From assembly GCF_001685355.1 (NCBI RefSeq), contig NZ_CP016438.1:4154001-4218000 (forward strand): a DNA stretch of 64,000 bases. The letters are read 5' to 3'. Of this stretch, positions 8,726 through 17,334 are shown in pieces. The stretch is from Streptomyces lincolnensis (GTDB lineage Bacteria > Actinomycetota > Actinomycetes > Streptomycetales > Streptomycetaceae). The notes under the pieces were generated by a model. It was not told the origin of the DNA. It saw nothing but the letters and a program-made list of their open reading frames with translations, and ran no database searches. The first letter of the stretch is position 1. Each line of letters starts with the position of its first letter. A program made the translations under genes and the position numbers.

Positions 8726-10230
8726 GCCCCGCTCCCCCTCCAGATGTCCGTGAACCGGTCGAGCAGTGCGGCCGCCGTCGTCACGTCGTGCGTGAGCGGC
8801 CGGTCGGCCGGGTCCTCGTCGAGCACCGCCTCGGCGAGCTCCAGCGCGCGGCCCACCGGAAGGTCCGGGTCGGCCCGGAGGCCGCGCTGGCGCAGCGCCC
8901 GTACGGCGGCGACCAGTTCGCAGCCGACGACGAGACGGTACGCGCCGCACGCGCGCAGTGTCTGACGTGCGGCGAGCGAGGCGAAGCTGGCCTGTTCCTC
9001 GACGCCTCGGGAGAGTACAGCGTGCCCGAGCGAGGCGGGTGCCGAGAAGGCCCGCAGATCGCCGAGGGCGGCCCCGGCGGCGTACTCCAGGATCATCACG
9101 CCGGAGGAGGCGGGCTCGGCGTCGGCGAGGAAGGGCTTCAGGCGGGTGAAGGCGGGCTCGTTGAGGGTGGACAGGCGGGAGGTGGACAGCCGCGCCACCT
9201 GGGTCAGGGCCAGCCTGAAGTGGTCCAGGGACAGGGCGAGTTGGGCCTGGTAGAAGCCGCCGTGGTGGTAGGCGGCCATGTCCTCGGGCGAGATGAGCGG
9301 GTTCTCGGCGGCGGCGTTGATCTCGACGGCGAGGACCTCCTCCAGGGCGTCGGCCGCGTCCTGCGCCGGGCCGTGGATCTGGGGCAGGCAGCGGAAGCCG
9401 TAGGGGTCCTGGATCCGACCCAGTGGCGGGGTGGGCCGGTCCTCGGCGCCGACCAGCTCCCGCATCCGGCGGGCCACTTCGCCGGATCCGCGGTGCGGTC
9501 GGGCGGCGTGCACGGGAGCGGCGTACGCCTCGTGCGAGCCGTCGACGGCGAGCAGGGAGAGGGCGGCGACGACCTGGGTGGCCTCCACCAGAGCGCGCAG
9601 TTCGTGCAGGGCGAGGGCGGCCTGGCCGAGGGTGAGGGCGTTGCTGCTGATGAAGGCGAGGGCGTCGTTGTTGTCGACGGGCTGGGCCTCGGGGGCTCCC
9701 GGCCCTCGCCAGGGGTGCTCCCCCGCGAGCGCCAGCCCCACCTGTGCCAGTGCCGCGATGTCGCCGGTGCCCACCGACCCGAACTCGTTGACGACCGGGT
9801 AGGCGCCGTTCTCCAGCGCCTCGCACAGCGCCGTCACCACCGTCGGCCGGAGCCCCGCCCCGCCCGCGAGCAGCTGGTTGGCCCGCACGGCGAGCATCGC
9901 GCGCACCTGCCGGGCGGGCAGTTCCTCGCCGATGGCGCCGGCATGACTGCGCAGCAGCCGCAGCCCGTGCTCGGCGGCCGCCTCGGTGGGCACGTCCTCG
10001 TTCCGGTTGGCGCCGACGCCGGTGGAACGGCCGTAGACGCGTCCGGTCGCGGCGATCTGCCGGGCGGCGTCCCAGGACTGGGTCACCCGCTTCATCCCGT
10101 CGGTCGCGGGCACCGGCCGCGCGGTCCCGTCGGCGAGGCGGACGACGTCCTCGACGCCCAGCCCGATCCCGTCGAGGACCACCAGGCCGGTGTGCACAGG
10201 ACTCGGCGTGTCCACGATCCGAGACGACAT
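8722..10230 (-). CDS. Aromatic amino acid lyase-family protein lacking the MIO triad
   Basis: A 502-residue homologue of histidine/phenylalanine ammonia-lyases. Conserved family features: YGRSTGVG with Tyr66, LRSHAGAIGE, QDPYGFRCLPQIHG (Tyr277, Arg280), AAENPLIS and VEEQASFASLAARQTL. The cofactor site is abnormal: canonical GSVGASGDLAPLAH is here GSVGTGDIAALAQ, one residue shorter with Thr-Gly in place of Ala-Ser-Gly, so MIO cannot form in the usual way. The LALxNGT segment is replaced by LAFISSNA. The ATG at 10230 follows GAGGGGAG at about 10 nt. Coupled to an RpiR regulator, divergent from a quaternary-amine importer. I infer a MIO-independent beta-elimination, for example of a trimethylammonium group (ergothionase-like), not ordinary HutH activity. 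Confidence 0.85.
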   Translation of the reverse strand: MSSRIVDTPSPVHTGLVVLDGIGLGVEDVVRLADGTARPVPATDGMKRVTQSWDAARQIAATGRVYGRSTGVGANRNEDVPTEAAAEHGLRLLRSHAGAIGEELPARQVRAMLAVRANQLLAGGAGLRPTVVTALCEALENGAYPVVNEFGSVGTGDIAALAQVGLALAGEHPWRGPGAPEAQPVDNNDALAFISSNALTLGQAALALHELRALVEATQVVAALSLLAVDGSHEAYAAPVHAARPHRGSGEVARRMRELVGAEDRPTPPLGRIQDPYGFRCLPQIHGPAQDAADALEEVLAVEINAAAENPLISPEDMAAYHHGGFYQAQLALSLDHFRLALTQVARLSTSRLSTLNEPAFTRLKPFLADAEPASSGVMILEYAAGAALGDLRAFSAPASLGHAVLSRGVEEQASFASLAARQTLRACGAYRLVVGCELVAAVRALRQRGLRADPDLPVGRALELAEAVLDEDPADRPLTHDVTTAAALLDRFTDIWRGSGA

Positions 10231-10293
10231 CAAGCCCAAACTCCCCTCAATCGGGACAACCGGTCTTGCTCTCCGGTCATTCGTTACCTCGGA

Positions 10294-10315
10294 TTAACGT
10301 CGAGGCGTTGACAAC
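10294..10315. promoter_or_regulatory. Candidate operator/promoter between lyase and ABC importer
   Basis: TTAACG-TCGAGG-CGTTGA is an 18-bp dyad with one mismatch (10294-10311). It overlaps GTTGACAAC (10307-10315), itself a 9-bp dyad that contains a TTGACA-like -35 reading toward the transporter. This is the most structured part of the 141-bp divergent region and a plausible target for the RpiR regulator. Binding is inferred. Confidence 0.35.
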
Positions 10316-10371
10316 CTATTCACACACCGAGAACTCTGCATGACGTTATACAGCCGGGCAAGGGACATCTC

Positions 10372-11415
10372 ATGATCCAGTTCGACGCGGTCCACAAACG
10401 CTTCCCCAACGGCACGACAGCCGTCCACGACCTTTCCCTGCGCATGCCGGAAGGCGGCGTGACCGTCCTCGTCGGATCCTCCGGTTGCGGCAAGACGACC
10501 ACCCTCAGGATGATCAACCGGATGGTCGAGCCGACCTCCGGCACCATCAGGGTCGGCGGCAAGGACGTCACCGAGCAGGACGCCGCGGAACTGCGCCGTT
10601 CCATCGGATACGTCATCCAGCAGGCGGGCCTCTTCCCGCACCGCACGGTCCTCGACAACATCGCCACCGTGCCGCTGCTCCTCGGCCACGGCCGCCGCAG
10701 GGCACGGGCCCGGGCGGCGGAGCTGCTGGAGACCGTCGGCCTCACCGCCGAGGCCGGCAAGCGGTACCCGCACCAGCTCTCCGGCGGCCAGCAGCAGCGC
10801 GTCGGCGTCGCCCGCGCACTCGCCGCCGACCCGCCCGTCCTGCTCATGGACGAACCGTTCGGCGCGGTCGACCCGGTCGTGCGCACCCAGCTCCAGGACG
10901 AACTGCTGCGACTCCAGAAGGAGTTGAACAAGACCATCGTCTTCGTCACGCACGACATCGACGAGGCGGTCCGGCTCGGCGACCGCATCGCGATCTTCCG
11001 CACCGGCGGCCACCTCGTCCAGTGCGCCCCGCCCACCGAGCTGCTGGCCCGGCCGGCCGACGACTTCGTGGCCGACTTCCTCGGCGCCGAGCGCGGCCTG
11101 AAGCTGCTCTCGCTGAAGACCCTCGCCGAGGTCCCGCAGGGCCCGGCCCCGGAAGGCGGCGCCTGGACCCTCGTACTCGACTCGCGGCGCAGGCCCCTGC
11201 ACTGGGCGCCGAAGAACACGCCGGACGCCGAGATCCCCGTACGACCGCTCAAGGACGACGACTCCCTGCTCGCGGCCCTCGACGAGTCCGTCGCCTCCCC
11301 CACCGGTCTGGTCGCCCGGGTCGACGCCGACGGCGTTCTCACCGGCGTCTCCTCGCGCGACGACATCCACGAGCACGCGGGCCGGGCGCACACGGAAGCC
11401 CGGGTGGCCGCATGA
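10372..11415 (+). CDS. Quaternary-amine ABC importer, ATP-binding protein (OpuC/ProV type)
   Basis: A 347-residue ATPase. Walker A VGSSGCGKTT (about 39-48), Q-loop region YVIQQAGLFPHRTV, signature LSGGQQQRVGVARAL, Walker B LLMDEPFGAVDP, then a C-terminal extension (about residues 240-340) resembling the CBS-type regulatory domain of glycine-betaine transporters. The osmoprotectant family signature RRSIGYVIQQAGLFPH is clear. Its stop overlaps the first permease start (ATGA). It powers uptake of a quaternary amine; the divergent lyase suggests a catabolic rather than osmotic role. Confidence 0.93.
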   Translation: MIQFDAVHKRFPNGTTAVHDLSLRMPEGGVTVLVGSSGCGKTTTLRMINRMVEPTSGTIRVGGKDVTEQDAAELRRSIGYVIQQAGLFPHRTVLDNIATVPLLLGHGRRRARARAAELLETVGLTAEAGKRYPHQLSGGQQQRVGVARALAADPPVLLMDEPFGAVDPVVRTQLQDELLRLQKELNKTIVFVTHDIDEAVRLGDRIAIFRTGGHLVQCAPPTELLARPADDFVADFLGAERGLKLLSLKTLAEVPQGPAPEGGAWTLVLDSRRRPLHWAPKNTPDAEIPVRPLKDDDSLLAALDESVASPTGLVARVDADGVLTGVSSRDDIHEHAGRAHTEARVAA

Positions 11416-12053
11416 CCATCGACTGGTCGTGGATATCCGGCCACACCGACGACCTCACCACCCTCACGCTCTCCCACCTCCAGGCCGCCCTGACCGCGGT
11501 CCTCCTCGGCCTGATGATCTCGCTGCCGCTCGCGGTGCTCGCCCACCGGGTCCGGCCCCTGCGCGGGTTCCTGCTCGGCCTGTCGAACGTCCTGTTCACG
11601 ATCCCGTCGATCGCGGTCTTCGTGCTCCTGCTGCCGGTCAGCGGACTCACCCGCACCACGACCGTGATCGGCCTGACGATCTACACCCTGGTCGTCCTGC
11701 TCCGGAACACCGTCGAGGGCCTCGACTCGGTCCCCGCGCGGACCAAGGAGGCGGCCAGGGCGATGGGCACCCGCCCCCTGCGCACCCTGCTCACCGTCGA
11801 GTTCCCGCTCGCGCTCCCCGTGATCATGGCGGGCGTCCGCATCGCGACGGTCATGTCGATCTCCCTCGTCTCCGTCGCCACCTACATCGGCGACGGCGGC
11901 CTCGGCCAGCTCTTCACCGACGGCTTCCAGCGCAACTTCCCCACCCCCGTGATCGTCGGCGTGGTCCTCACGCTGCTGCTCGCCGTGGTGGCGGACGCGC
12001 TGCTCGTCGCCCTCCAGTACGTCCTGACGCCGTGGAAGCGGAGGCGAGCCTGA
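11412..12053 (+). CDS. Quaternary-amine ABC importer, permease 1
   Basis: A 213-residue BPD_transp_1 permease with about five or six transmembrane helices (LTLSHLQAALTAVLLGLMIS, FLLGLSNVLFTIPSIAVFVL, VIGLTIYTLVVLLRNT, PVIVGVVLTLLLAVVADALL). The EAA-like coupling loop reads TKEAARAMGTRPLRTLLTVE. The pattern IPSIAVFVLLLPVSGL is typical of OpuCB/YehW-type permeases. The start overlaps the ATPase stop and the next permease follows after one base, so expression is tightly coordinated. Confidence 0.92.
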   Translation: MTIDWSWISGHTDDLTTLTLSHLQAALTAVLLGLMISLPLAVLAHRVRPLRGFLLGLSNVLFTIPSIAVFVLLLPVSGLTRTTTVIGLTIYTLVVLLRNTVEGLDSVPARTKEAARAMGTRPLRTLLTVEFPLALPVIMAGVRIATVMSISLVSVATYIGDGGLGQLFTDGFQRNFPTPVIVGVVLTLLLAVVADALLVALQYVLTPWKRRRA

Positions 12054-12054
12054 G

Positions 12055-12717
12055 ATGTACGAGCTCCTCAAGAACCTCGGCATCTGGCTGACCAGCGGCT
12101 CCGAGTGGGCCGGATCCGACGGCATCGCCCACCGCCTCGCCGAGCACCTCCAGTACTCGCTGCTCGCCACCCTCATCGCGACCGCGATCGGCCTCCCCCT
12201 CGGCCTGCTGATCGGCCACACCGGCAGGGGCGCCTTCCTCGCGATCAACCTGGCGTCCTTCGGCCGCGCCCTGCCGACCGTCGGCCTCGTCGTGCTGGTC
12301 TTCCTGGCCGGCGGACTGTCCATGCTCCCGGTCTACGTCGCCCTCGTCGCCCTCGCGGTCCCCGCGATCGTCACCAACACCTACGCCGGGATGACGGCCG
12401 TGGACCCGGACGTCCGCGACGCCGCCCGGGGCCAGGGCATGCGCGGCCACCAGGTCCTGTTCCAGGTCGAGCTGCCCCTCGCCCTCCCCCTGATCATGAC
12501 GGGTCTGCGCCTGGCGCTGATCCAGGTCGTCGCCACGGCGACCATCGCGGCCTACGTCTCCTTCGGCGGCCTCGGCCGCTACGTCTTCGACGGCCTCGCC
12601 CAGCGCGATCTCGTCCAGGTGCTCGGCGGCGCGGTGCTGGTGGCCGCGGTCGCCGTCGTCCTCGACCTGGGCCTCTCCGGCCTCCAGCGCTTCCTCTTCC
12701 GCCACCGCACCGCCTAG
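12055..12717 (+). CDS. Quaternary-amine ABC importer, permease 2
   Basis: A 220-residue paralogue of permease 1 with about six transmembrane helices (LQYSLLATLIATAIGLPLGL, FGRALPTVGLVVLVFLAGG, VYVALVALAVPAIVTNTYAG, VLGGAVLVAAVAVVLDLGL). The coupling loop is DAARGQGMRGHQVLFQVELP. Together with permease 1 it forms the heterodimeric channel. It starts one base after the upstream stop and ends 11 bp before the binding-protein gene. Confidence 0.92.
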   Translation: MYELLKNLGIWLTSGSEWAGSDGIAHRLAEHLQYSLLATLIATAIGLPLGLLIGHTGRGAFLAINLASFGRALPTVGLVVLVFLAGGLSMLPVYVALVALAVPAIVTNTYAGMTAVDPDVRDAARGQGMRGHQVLFQVELPLALPLIMTGLRLALIQVVATATIAAYVSFGGLGRYVFDGLAQRDLVQVLGGAVLVAAVAVVLDLGLSGLQRFLFRHRTA

Positions 12718-12728
12718 GGAACCCGCAC

Positions 12729-13658
12729 ATGAACCGACGCACTCTGCTCGGTGGCCTCTTCGCCGTGGCCTCCGTCCCCGCCCTCTCCGCCTGCGCCGGC
12801 GGCATCACCTCCCTCGAAGGCCAGGGATCCTCGTCCGGAGGCGGCGGCTCCAGCAAGGACGGAGTCACCATCGGCACCGCCAACTTCACCGAGAACCAGG
12901 TACTGGGCTATCTCTACGCCGCCGTACTGGAGAAGGCCGGCGTGAAGACCACCGTCCGCCCCAACCTCGGCACCCGCGAGATCCTCATCCCCGCTCTCAA
13001 GGGCGGCGACATCGACCTCCTCCCCGAGTACCAGGGCGCCCTGCTGCACTACCTGGACCCCAAGGCGACGGCGACCGAGGAGGGCGAGATGCAGAACGCC
13101 CTCGCCGTCGCGCTCCCGGCCGGCCTCCAGATCCTGCCGTACGGCATGGCCGAGGACTCGGACGCCTTCGTCGTCACCAAGGAGACGGCCGCCCGCTACG
13201 GTCTGACCTCCCTCGCCGACCTGAAGAAGCAGAACGGCAAGCTGGTCATCGGCGCCGCGCCCGAGGTGAAGAAGCGTCAGGTCGGCGTGGTCGGCCTCAA
13301 GGACGTCTACGGCGTGGAGTTCAAGGAGTTCAAGTCCCTCGACTCCTCGGGCCCGCTGGTCAAGGGCGCCCTGAAGAAGGGCGACGTCGACGTGGCGAAC
13401 CTCTTCACCACCGACACCGACATCCAGGCCAACGACTGGGTCGTCCTGACCGACCCGAAGAACCTCATCCCCGGCCAGCACGTCGTCCCCCTCATAGCCG
13501 ACCGCAAGGCCGACTCCACCGTCCGCAAGGCCCTCGCCCGCCTCGGCAACGTCCTCACCACGGCCCAGCTCACCGAGCTCAACCGCCAGGTCGACAAGGA
13601 CAAGAAGGACCCGGAGGACGTGGCGAACGCGTACGCGAAACAACACGGCCTGGCGTGA
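12729..13658 (+). CDS. Quaternary-amine-binding lipoprotein of the ABC importer (OpuAC/OsmF type)
   Basis: A 309-residue solute-binding lipoprotein. Residues 1-22 form a lipoprotein signal peptide ending in LSAC, followed by a Gly/Ser-rich linker and a type II periplasmic fold. Family hallmarks: IGTANFTENQVLGYLYAAVL, DLLPEYQGALLHYLDP (usual PEYTGT) and ANLFTTDTDIQANDWVVLTD. OpuC-type proteins bind betaines, choline, carnitine or ergothioneine through an aromatic cage. I cannot fix the ligand from sequence; the neighbouring lyase makes a histidine betaine the most interesting candidate. Confidence 0.92.
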   Translation: MNRRTLLGGLFAVASVPALSACAGGITSLEGQGSSSGGGGSSKDGVTIGTANFTENQVLGYLYAAVLEKAGVKTTVRPNLGTREILIPALKGGDIDLLPEYQGALLHYLDPKATATEEGEMQNALAVALPAGLQILPYGMAEDSDAFVVTKETAARYGLTSLADLKKQNGKLVIGAAPEVKKRQVGVVGLKDVYGVEFKEFKSLDSSGPLVKGALKKGDVDVANLFTTDTDIQANDWVVLTDPKNLIPGQHVVPLIADRKADSTVRKALARLGNVLTTAQLTELNRQVDKDKKDPEDVANAYAKQHGLA

Positions 13659-13753
13659 ACGGCTCCTGACACGGCCACACGGCCACGTGACCGCCCGGAA
13701 CACGGGGGCTATCCCCAGTGCCGCCGGCGGCGTGGCTGCCTACCGTGGGGCCC

Positions 13754-14194
13754 ATGAGCGGAATGGACGCGCGGGACACCGAGCTGAAGAAGGAACTCGA
13801 CGCCACCTTGCAGGCACGCAGGGAGCTGGGCGAGGAGTACGAGTCCGCGCTGGTCGACTCCTTCCTGGAGAAGGTCGACCAGCGTATCGACGGCGCCGTG
13901 GAGCGCCGGATGCGGCGGCACACGGCCGAGCAGCAGATGGTGGCGGCCCGGGGCTCGCGGTCGCCGCAGCCCACCGATTCCTGGGGTGACCGCTTCGGCT
14001 TCGGGATCGTCTCGCTGGTGCTGGCGATCCCGCTGTCCGCGATCGGCGGCGGTGTGGCCGACCTGCCGGGCCTCCTCGCCGCCTGGGCGGGCATCGTCGG
14101 CGTGAACGCCTTCCAGGCGGTCCGCACCAACCCGGGGCTCTTCCGCGGACGCGACAGCCGTAAGTCCTCCCAGGACAGTGACTGGGAGGAATGA
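13754..14194 (+). CDS. Small coiled-coil membrane protein
   Basis: A 146-residue protein. Residues about 5-70 are charged and helical (DTELKKELDATLQARRELGE, DQRIDGAVERRMRRHTAEQQ), suggesting a coiled coil. Residues about 88-122 hold a hydrophobic hairpin (FGIVSLVLAIPLSAIGGG, LPGLLAAWAGIVGVNAFQAV), and a charged Ser/Asp-rich tail follows. Similar Streptomyces proteins are annotated as hypothetical membrane proteins. The ATG at 13754 was chosen over another at 13763; no strong Shine-Dalgarno precedes either. Confidence 0.7.
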   Translation: MSGMDARDTELKKELDATLQARRELGEEYESALVDSFLEKVDQRIDGAVERRMRRHTAEQQMVAARGSRSPQPTDSWGDRFGFGIVSLVLAIPLSAIGGGVADLPGLLAAWAGIVGVNAFQAVRTNPGLFRGRDSRKSSQDSDWEE

Positions 14195-14594
14195 GCCGAG
14201 CCGTAGAAAGCCGGGGAGCTTTCGCGGGGACCGCCGCACCCCCGTGTGACGGAGGGCGGGACGACGGCGGTCCCCGCGAGGGACGCGGGCCGGGTCAGGG
14301 CCAGGCTTGCGCGTCCAAGGCGTCTGTGGAGGTCCGGGAGCCGCTCCGGAGGTCCGTGACGCCGTTCTGTTGCCGCCGGGGCGGGGAGCCGCTCCCGCCC
14401 TGCCGACACCCACTAATGTGCCGGACCCGTGTTAAGCGGGTGCTGCGTGGACGTGACGCGCTCGTACCACTTCTGCGAAGTCGACGATTTCGGTAGGTAA
14501 TCGCAAGTCCGCCGCGTACACCGGCCGTTCACCGGAGGTTTCCCGGCGAACCTGGGAGCCGGGCAGGAAATCGCCACCCGCCCGGCCACGGGGG
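14195..14594. other. 400-bp convergent intergenic region
   Basis: It contains a strong 15-bp stem hairpin (14222-14279) and an imperfect 17-bp dyad CGAAGTCGACGATTTCG at 14476-14492. A 54-codon minus-strand reading frame (14413-14577) lacks a convincing Shine-Dalgarno and is not called. Otherwise I see nothing. Confidence 0.6.
14222..14279. terminator. Bidirectional terminator hairpin
   Basis: TCGCGGGGACCGCCG and CGGCGGTCCCCGCGA are perfectly complementary over 15 bp with a 28-nt loop, 28 nt after the coiled-coil membrane gene. It sits between convergent genes and may serve both. Confidence 0.65.
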
Positions 14595-15992
14595 CTACTT
14601 GGTGCCCGTGGCGCCCTTGGCGAGGAAGGCGAGCAGGTCCTGCCGGCTGATGACGCCGGTGGGCTTGCCCTCGACGAGGACGATCGCCGCGTCGGCCGCA
14701 CCCAGCACCGACATCAGGTCGCCGACCGGCTCACCGGAGCCGACCTGGGGCAGTGGCGGCGACATGTGCTTCTCCAGAGGGTCCTCCAGCGAGGCCTGCT
14801 GGGCGAACAGCGCGTTGAGCAGCTCGCGCTCCACGACCGACCCGACGACCTCGGCCGCCATCACGTCCGGGTGACCGGCGCCCGGCTTGACGATCGGCAT
14901 CTGCGAGACGCCGTACTCGCGCAGCACCTCGATGGCCTCGCCGACGGTCTCGTCCGGGTGCATGTGCACGAGGGACGGGATGGCGCCGTGCACCTTGTCG
15001 TTGAGGACGTCAGCGACGCGGGCGCTGGGACCCTCGTCCTCCAGGAAGCCGTAGTCGGCCATCCACTCGTCGTTGAAGATCTTGCTGAGGTAGCCGCGGC
15101 CGCTGTCGGGCAGCAGGACGACCACGACGTCGTCCTCACCCAGCCGCGAGGCGACCTCCAGCGCCGCCACGACGGCCATTCCGCAGGAGCCGCCGACCAG
15201 CAGCCCCTCCTCCTTGGCGAGCCGGCGGGTCATCTGGAAGGAGTCCTTGTCGGACACGGCCACGATCTCGTCGGCGACGGTCCGGTCGTAGGCGGTCGGC
15301 CAGAAGTCCTCACCGACGCCCTCGACGAGATACGGCCGTCCCGAACCGCCGGAGTACACGGACCCCTCCGGGTCGGCGCCGACGACCTTGACCTTGCCGT
15401 CGCTGGCGTCCTTCAGGTAGCGCCCGGTCCCGGAGATGGTGCCGCCGGTGCCCACACCCGTCACGAAGTGGGTGATCCGGCCCTCCGTCTGCTCCCACAG
15501 CTCGGGGCCGGTGGAGTGGTAGTGGGAGAGCGGGTTGTTGGGGTTGGAGTACTGGTCGGGCTTCCACGCGCCCGGCGTCTCACGGACGAGCCGGTCGGAG
15601 ACGTTGTAGTAGGAGTCCGGGTGCTCGGGGTCCACGGCGGTGGGGCAGACGACGACCTCGGCGCCGTAGGCGCGCAGCACGTTGATCTTGTCGGTGCTCA
15701 CCTTGTCGGGGCACACGAAGATGCACTTGTACCCCTTCTGCTGGGCCACGATCGCGAGCCCCACGCCGGTGTTCCCGCTGGTCGGCTCGACGATGGTGCC
15801 GCCCGGCTTCAGCGCGCCGCTGTCCTCGGCCGCCTCGATCATGCGCAGGGCGATGCGGTCCTTCACGCTGCCGCCGGGGTTGAAGTACTCCACCTTGGCC
15901 AGGACGGTGGCCCTGATGCCCTTGGTCACGCTGTTGAGCCTCACCAGCGGGGTGTTGCCGACGAGGCTGATCATCGAGTCGTGGAATTGCAC
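14595..15992 (-). CDS. cbs: Cystathionine beta-synthase
   Basis: A 465-residue PLP fold-type II enzyme that condenses homocysteine and serine to cystathionine (reverse transsulfuration). PLP lysine lies in NPGGSVKDR (K44), with SGNTG (substrate/PLP), GTGGTISGTG (phosphate-binding glycines) and GGSCGMAVVAAL. Residues about 335-460 form a tandem CBS-domain (Bateman) module: VHMHPDETVGEAIEVLREYG and PVGDLMSVLGAADAAIVLVE. O-acetylserine sulfhydrylases lack this module. Monocistronic, divergent from the SGNH gene. Confidence 0.95.
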   Translation of the reverse strand: MQFHDSMISLVGNTPLVRLNSVTKGIRATVLAKVEYFNPGGSVKDRIALRMIEAAEDSGALKPGGTIVEPTSGNTGVGLAIVAQQKGYKCIFVCPDKVSTDKINVLRAYGAEVVVCPTAVDPEHPDSYYNVSDRLVRETPGAWKPDQYSNPNNPLSHYHSTGPELWEQTEGRITHFVTGVGTGGTISGTGRYLKDASDGKVKVVGADPEGSVYSGGSGRPYLVEGVGEDFWPTAYDRTVADEIVAVSDKDSFQMTRRLAKEEGLLVGGSCGMAVVAALEVASRLGEDDVVVVLLPDSGRGYLSKIFNDEWMADYGFLEDEGPSARVADVLNDKVHGAIPSLVHMHPDETVGEAIEVLREYGVSQMPIVKPGAGHPDVMAAEVVGSVVERELLNALFAQQASLEDPLEKHMSPPLPQVGSGEPVGDLMSVLGAADAAIVLVEGKPTGVISRQDLLAFLAKGATGTK

Positions 15993-16152
15993 CGTTGTCT
16001 CCGGATGCTTGCAAAAGAAGTGGTCGTGATTGTTCCGCCAGCCTATGGCCTGTAAGGGGTGCGCGGCGGCCGTTCACTCGCCGTTGAGATTGGGCGACGG
16101 TCCGTACGGGGCAAGGAGTGGATGTACGGACTCGAGGAGGTGGCGGCGACGC

Positions 16153-17178
16153 ATGACGAGCATGTCGAGGGCACGGGTGGCCCGGCGGATCGCGGCCGGT
16201 GCCGCGTACGGCGGTGGCGGGGTCGGATTGGCGGGCGCGGCGGCCATGGGCCTGCTGCTGGCGGAGGTACGGCTGGCGAGGCGCCAGGTGGGCAACGGCA
16301 GCACACCGCACGTCCCCCATTCAGAGGGCCGTTACGGCCATGTCTACGCCGTCCCCGACGAACCTCCCCTGCGCATGGTGATGCTGGGCGACTCCACCGC
16401 GGCGGGCCAGGGCGTGCACCGGTCCGGCCAGACGCCGGCCGCGCTGCTGGCGTCGGGACTCGCGGCCGTGGCCGAACGCCCGGTGGAGCTGCGCAACGTC
16501 GCCCTGCCCGGGGCCCGCTCCGACGATCTGGACCGCCAGGTCGCCCTGACCCTGGCGGATCCCGCCCGGGTGCCCGACGTCTGCGTGATCATGATCGGCG
16601 CGAACGACGTCACCCACCGGATGCCGCCGACCCGCTCGGTGCGGTACCTGTCGGCCGCGGTACGCCGGCTGCGCACCGCCGGTGCGGAGGTCGTCGTCGG
16701 CACCTGTCCCGACCTCGGCACGATCGAGCCCGTGCAGCAGCCGCTGCGCTGGCTGGCCCGCCGGGCCTCCCGGCAGCTGGCGGCCGCGCAGACGATCGGC
16801 ACCGTGGAGCAGGGGGGCCGCACGGTGTCCCTCGGTGATCTGCTGGGCCCGGAGTTCGAGGCCAATCCCCGCGAGCTCTTCGGGCCCGACAACTACCACC
16901 CCTCCGCGGAGGGGTACGCGACCGCGGCCATGGCCGTCCTGCCGACGGTCTGCGCCGCGCTGGGGCTGTGGCCGGCGGACGAGGAGCGTCCCGACGTCTC
17001 CCGCCGCGAGGGCTTCCTCCCCGTCGCCCGCGCCGCCGCGGAGGCCGCCTCGGAGGCGGGTACGGAGGTCGCCGCCGCGGTGTCCACGGGCCCGAAGGGC
17101 CCCTGGGCCCTCCTCAAGCGCCGACGCCGGCGGCGGGTCCAGGAACCGGAGCCGACGGCTGCGACGCCGCAGCCCTGA
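16153..17178 (+). CDS. SGNH/GDSL hydrolase, membrane-anchored
   Basis: A 341-residue serine esterase-like protein with an N-terminal membrane segment (residues about 10-35, AAGAAYGGGGVGLAGAAAMG). SGNH blocks are present: MLGDSTAAGQG (nucleophile Ser), an oxyanion Gly around NVALPGARSDD, MIGANDVTH (block III Asn) and DNYHPSAEGY (Asp/His). The C terminus is Arg-rich and basic. The ATG at 16153 follows GAGGAGG by 12 nt; ATG 16162 is an alternative. Likely an extracellular lipase/esterase or deacetylase; substrate unknown. Confidence 0.88.
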   Translation: MTSMSRARVARRIAAGAAYGGGGVGLAGAAAMGLLLAEVRLARRQVGNGSTPHVPHSEGRYGHVYAVPDEPPLRMVMLGDSTAAGQGVHRSGQTPAALLASGLAAVAERPVELRNVALPGARSDDLDRQVALTLADPARVPDVCVIMIGANDVTHRMPPTRSVRYLSAAVRRLRTAGAEVVVGTCPDLGTIEPVQQPLRWLARRASRQLAAAQTIGTVEQGGRTVSLGDLLGPEFEANPRELFGPDNYHPSAEGYATAAMAVLPTVCAALGLWPADEERPDVSRREGFLPVARAAAEAASEAGTEVAAAVSTGPKGPWALLKRRRRRRVQEPEPTAATPQP

Positions 17179-17210
17179 TCTCGCCGCCGGGCTGGAATCA
17201 CGGCCACCTT

Positions 17211-17280
17211 CCAGCCCGTCCGGCGTTTGAGGACGAGGCCCCTTCAGGGCCGATCGGGGGTCTGGGGGCGCAGCCCCCAG
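17211..17280 (+). repeat. Dispersed Streptomyces intergenic repeat, copy 1
   Basis: A roughly 70-bp element beginning CCAGCCCGTCCGGCGTTTGA and ending in a GGGGGTCTGGGGG / CAGCCCCCAG hairpin. A near-identical copy lies inverted at 46837-46908. It sits 30 bp after the SGNH stop. Such elements are frequent between Streptomyces genes and may act as terminators or RNA structures. Confidence 0.85.
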
Positions 17281-17334
17281 GGGCGGCCACCCCCATCCAC
17301 CCGCGCTGGTTCCCGCTCCACCGCCGGAGGCCCA

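Noticed and set aside
8722..10230. Simple assignment as histidine ammonia-lyase (hutH)
   Set aside because: The MIO triad and the NGT motif are missing, and the neighbours are a quaternary-amine importer, not hut enzymes in the same operon.
14413..14577. 54-codon minus-strand reading frame downstream of cbs
   Set aside because: No clear Shine-Dalgarno, mixed third-position GC and no recognisable motif. An overlapping frame is equally open.
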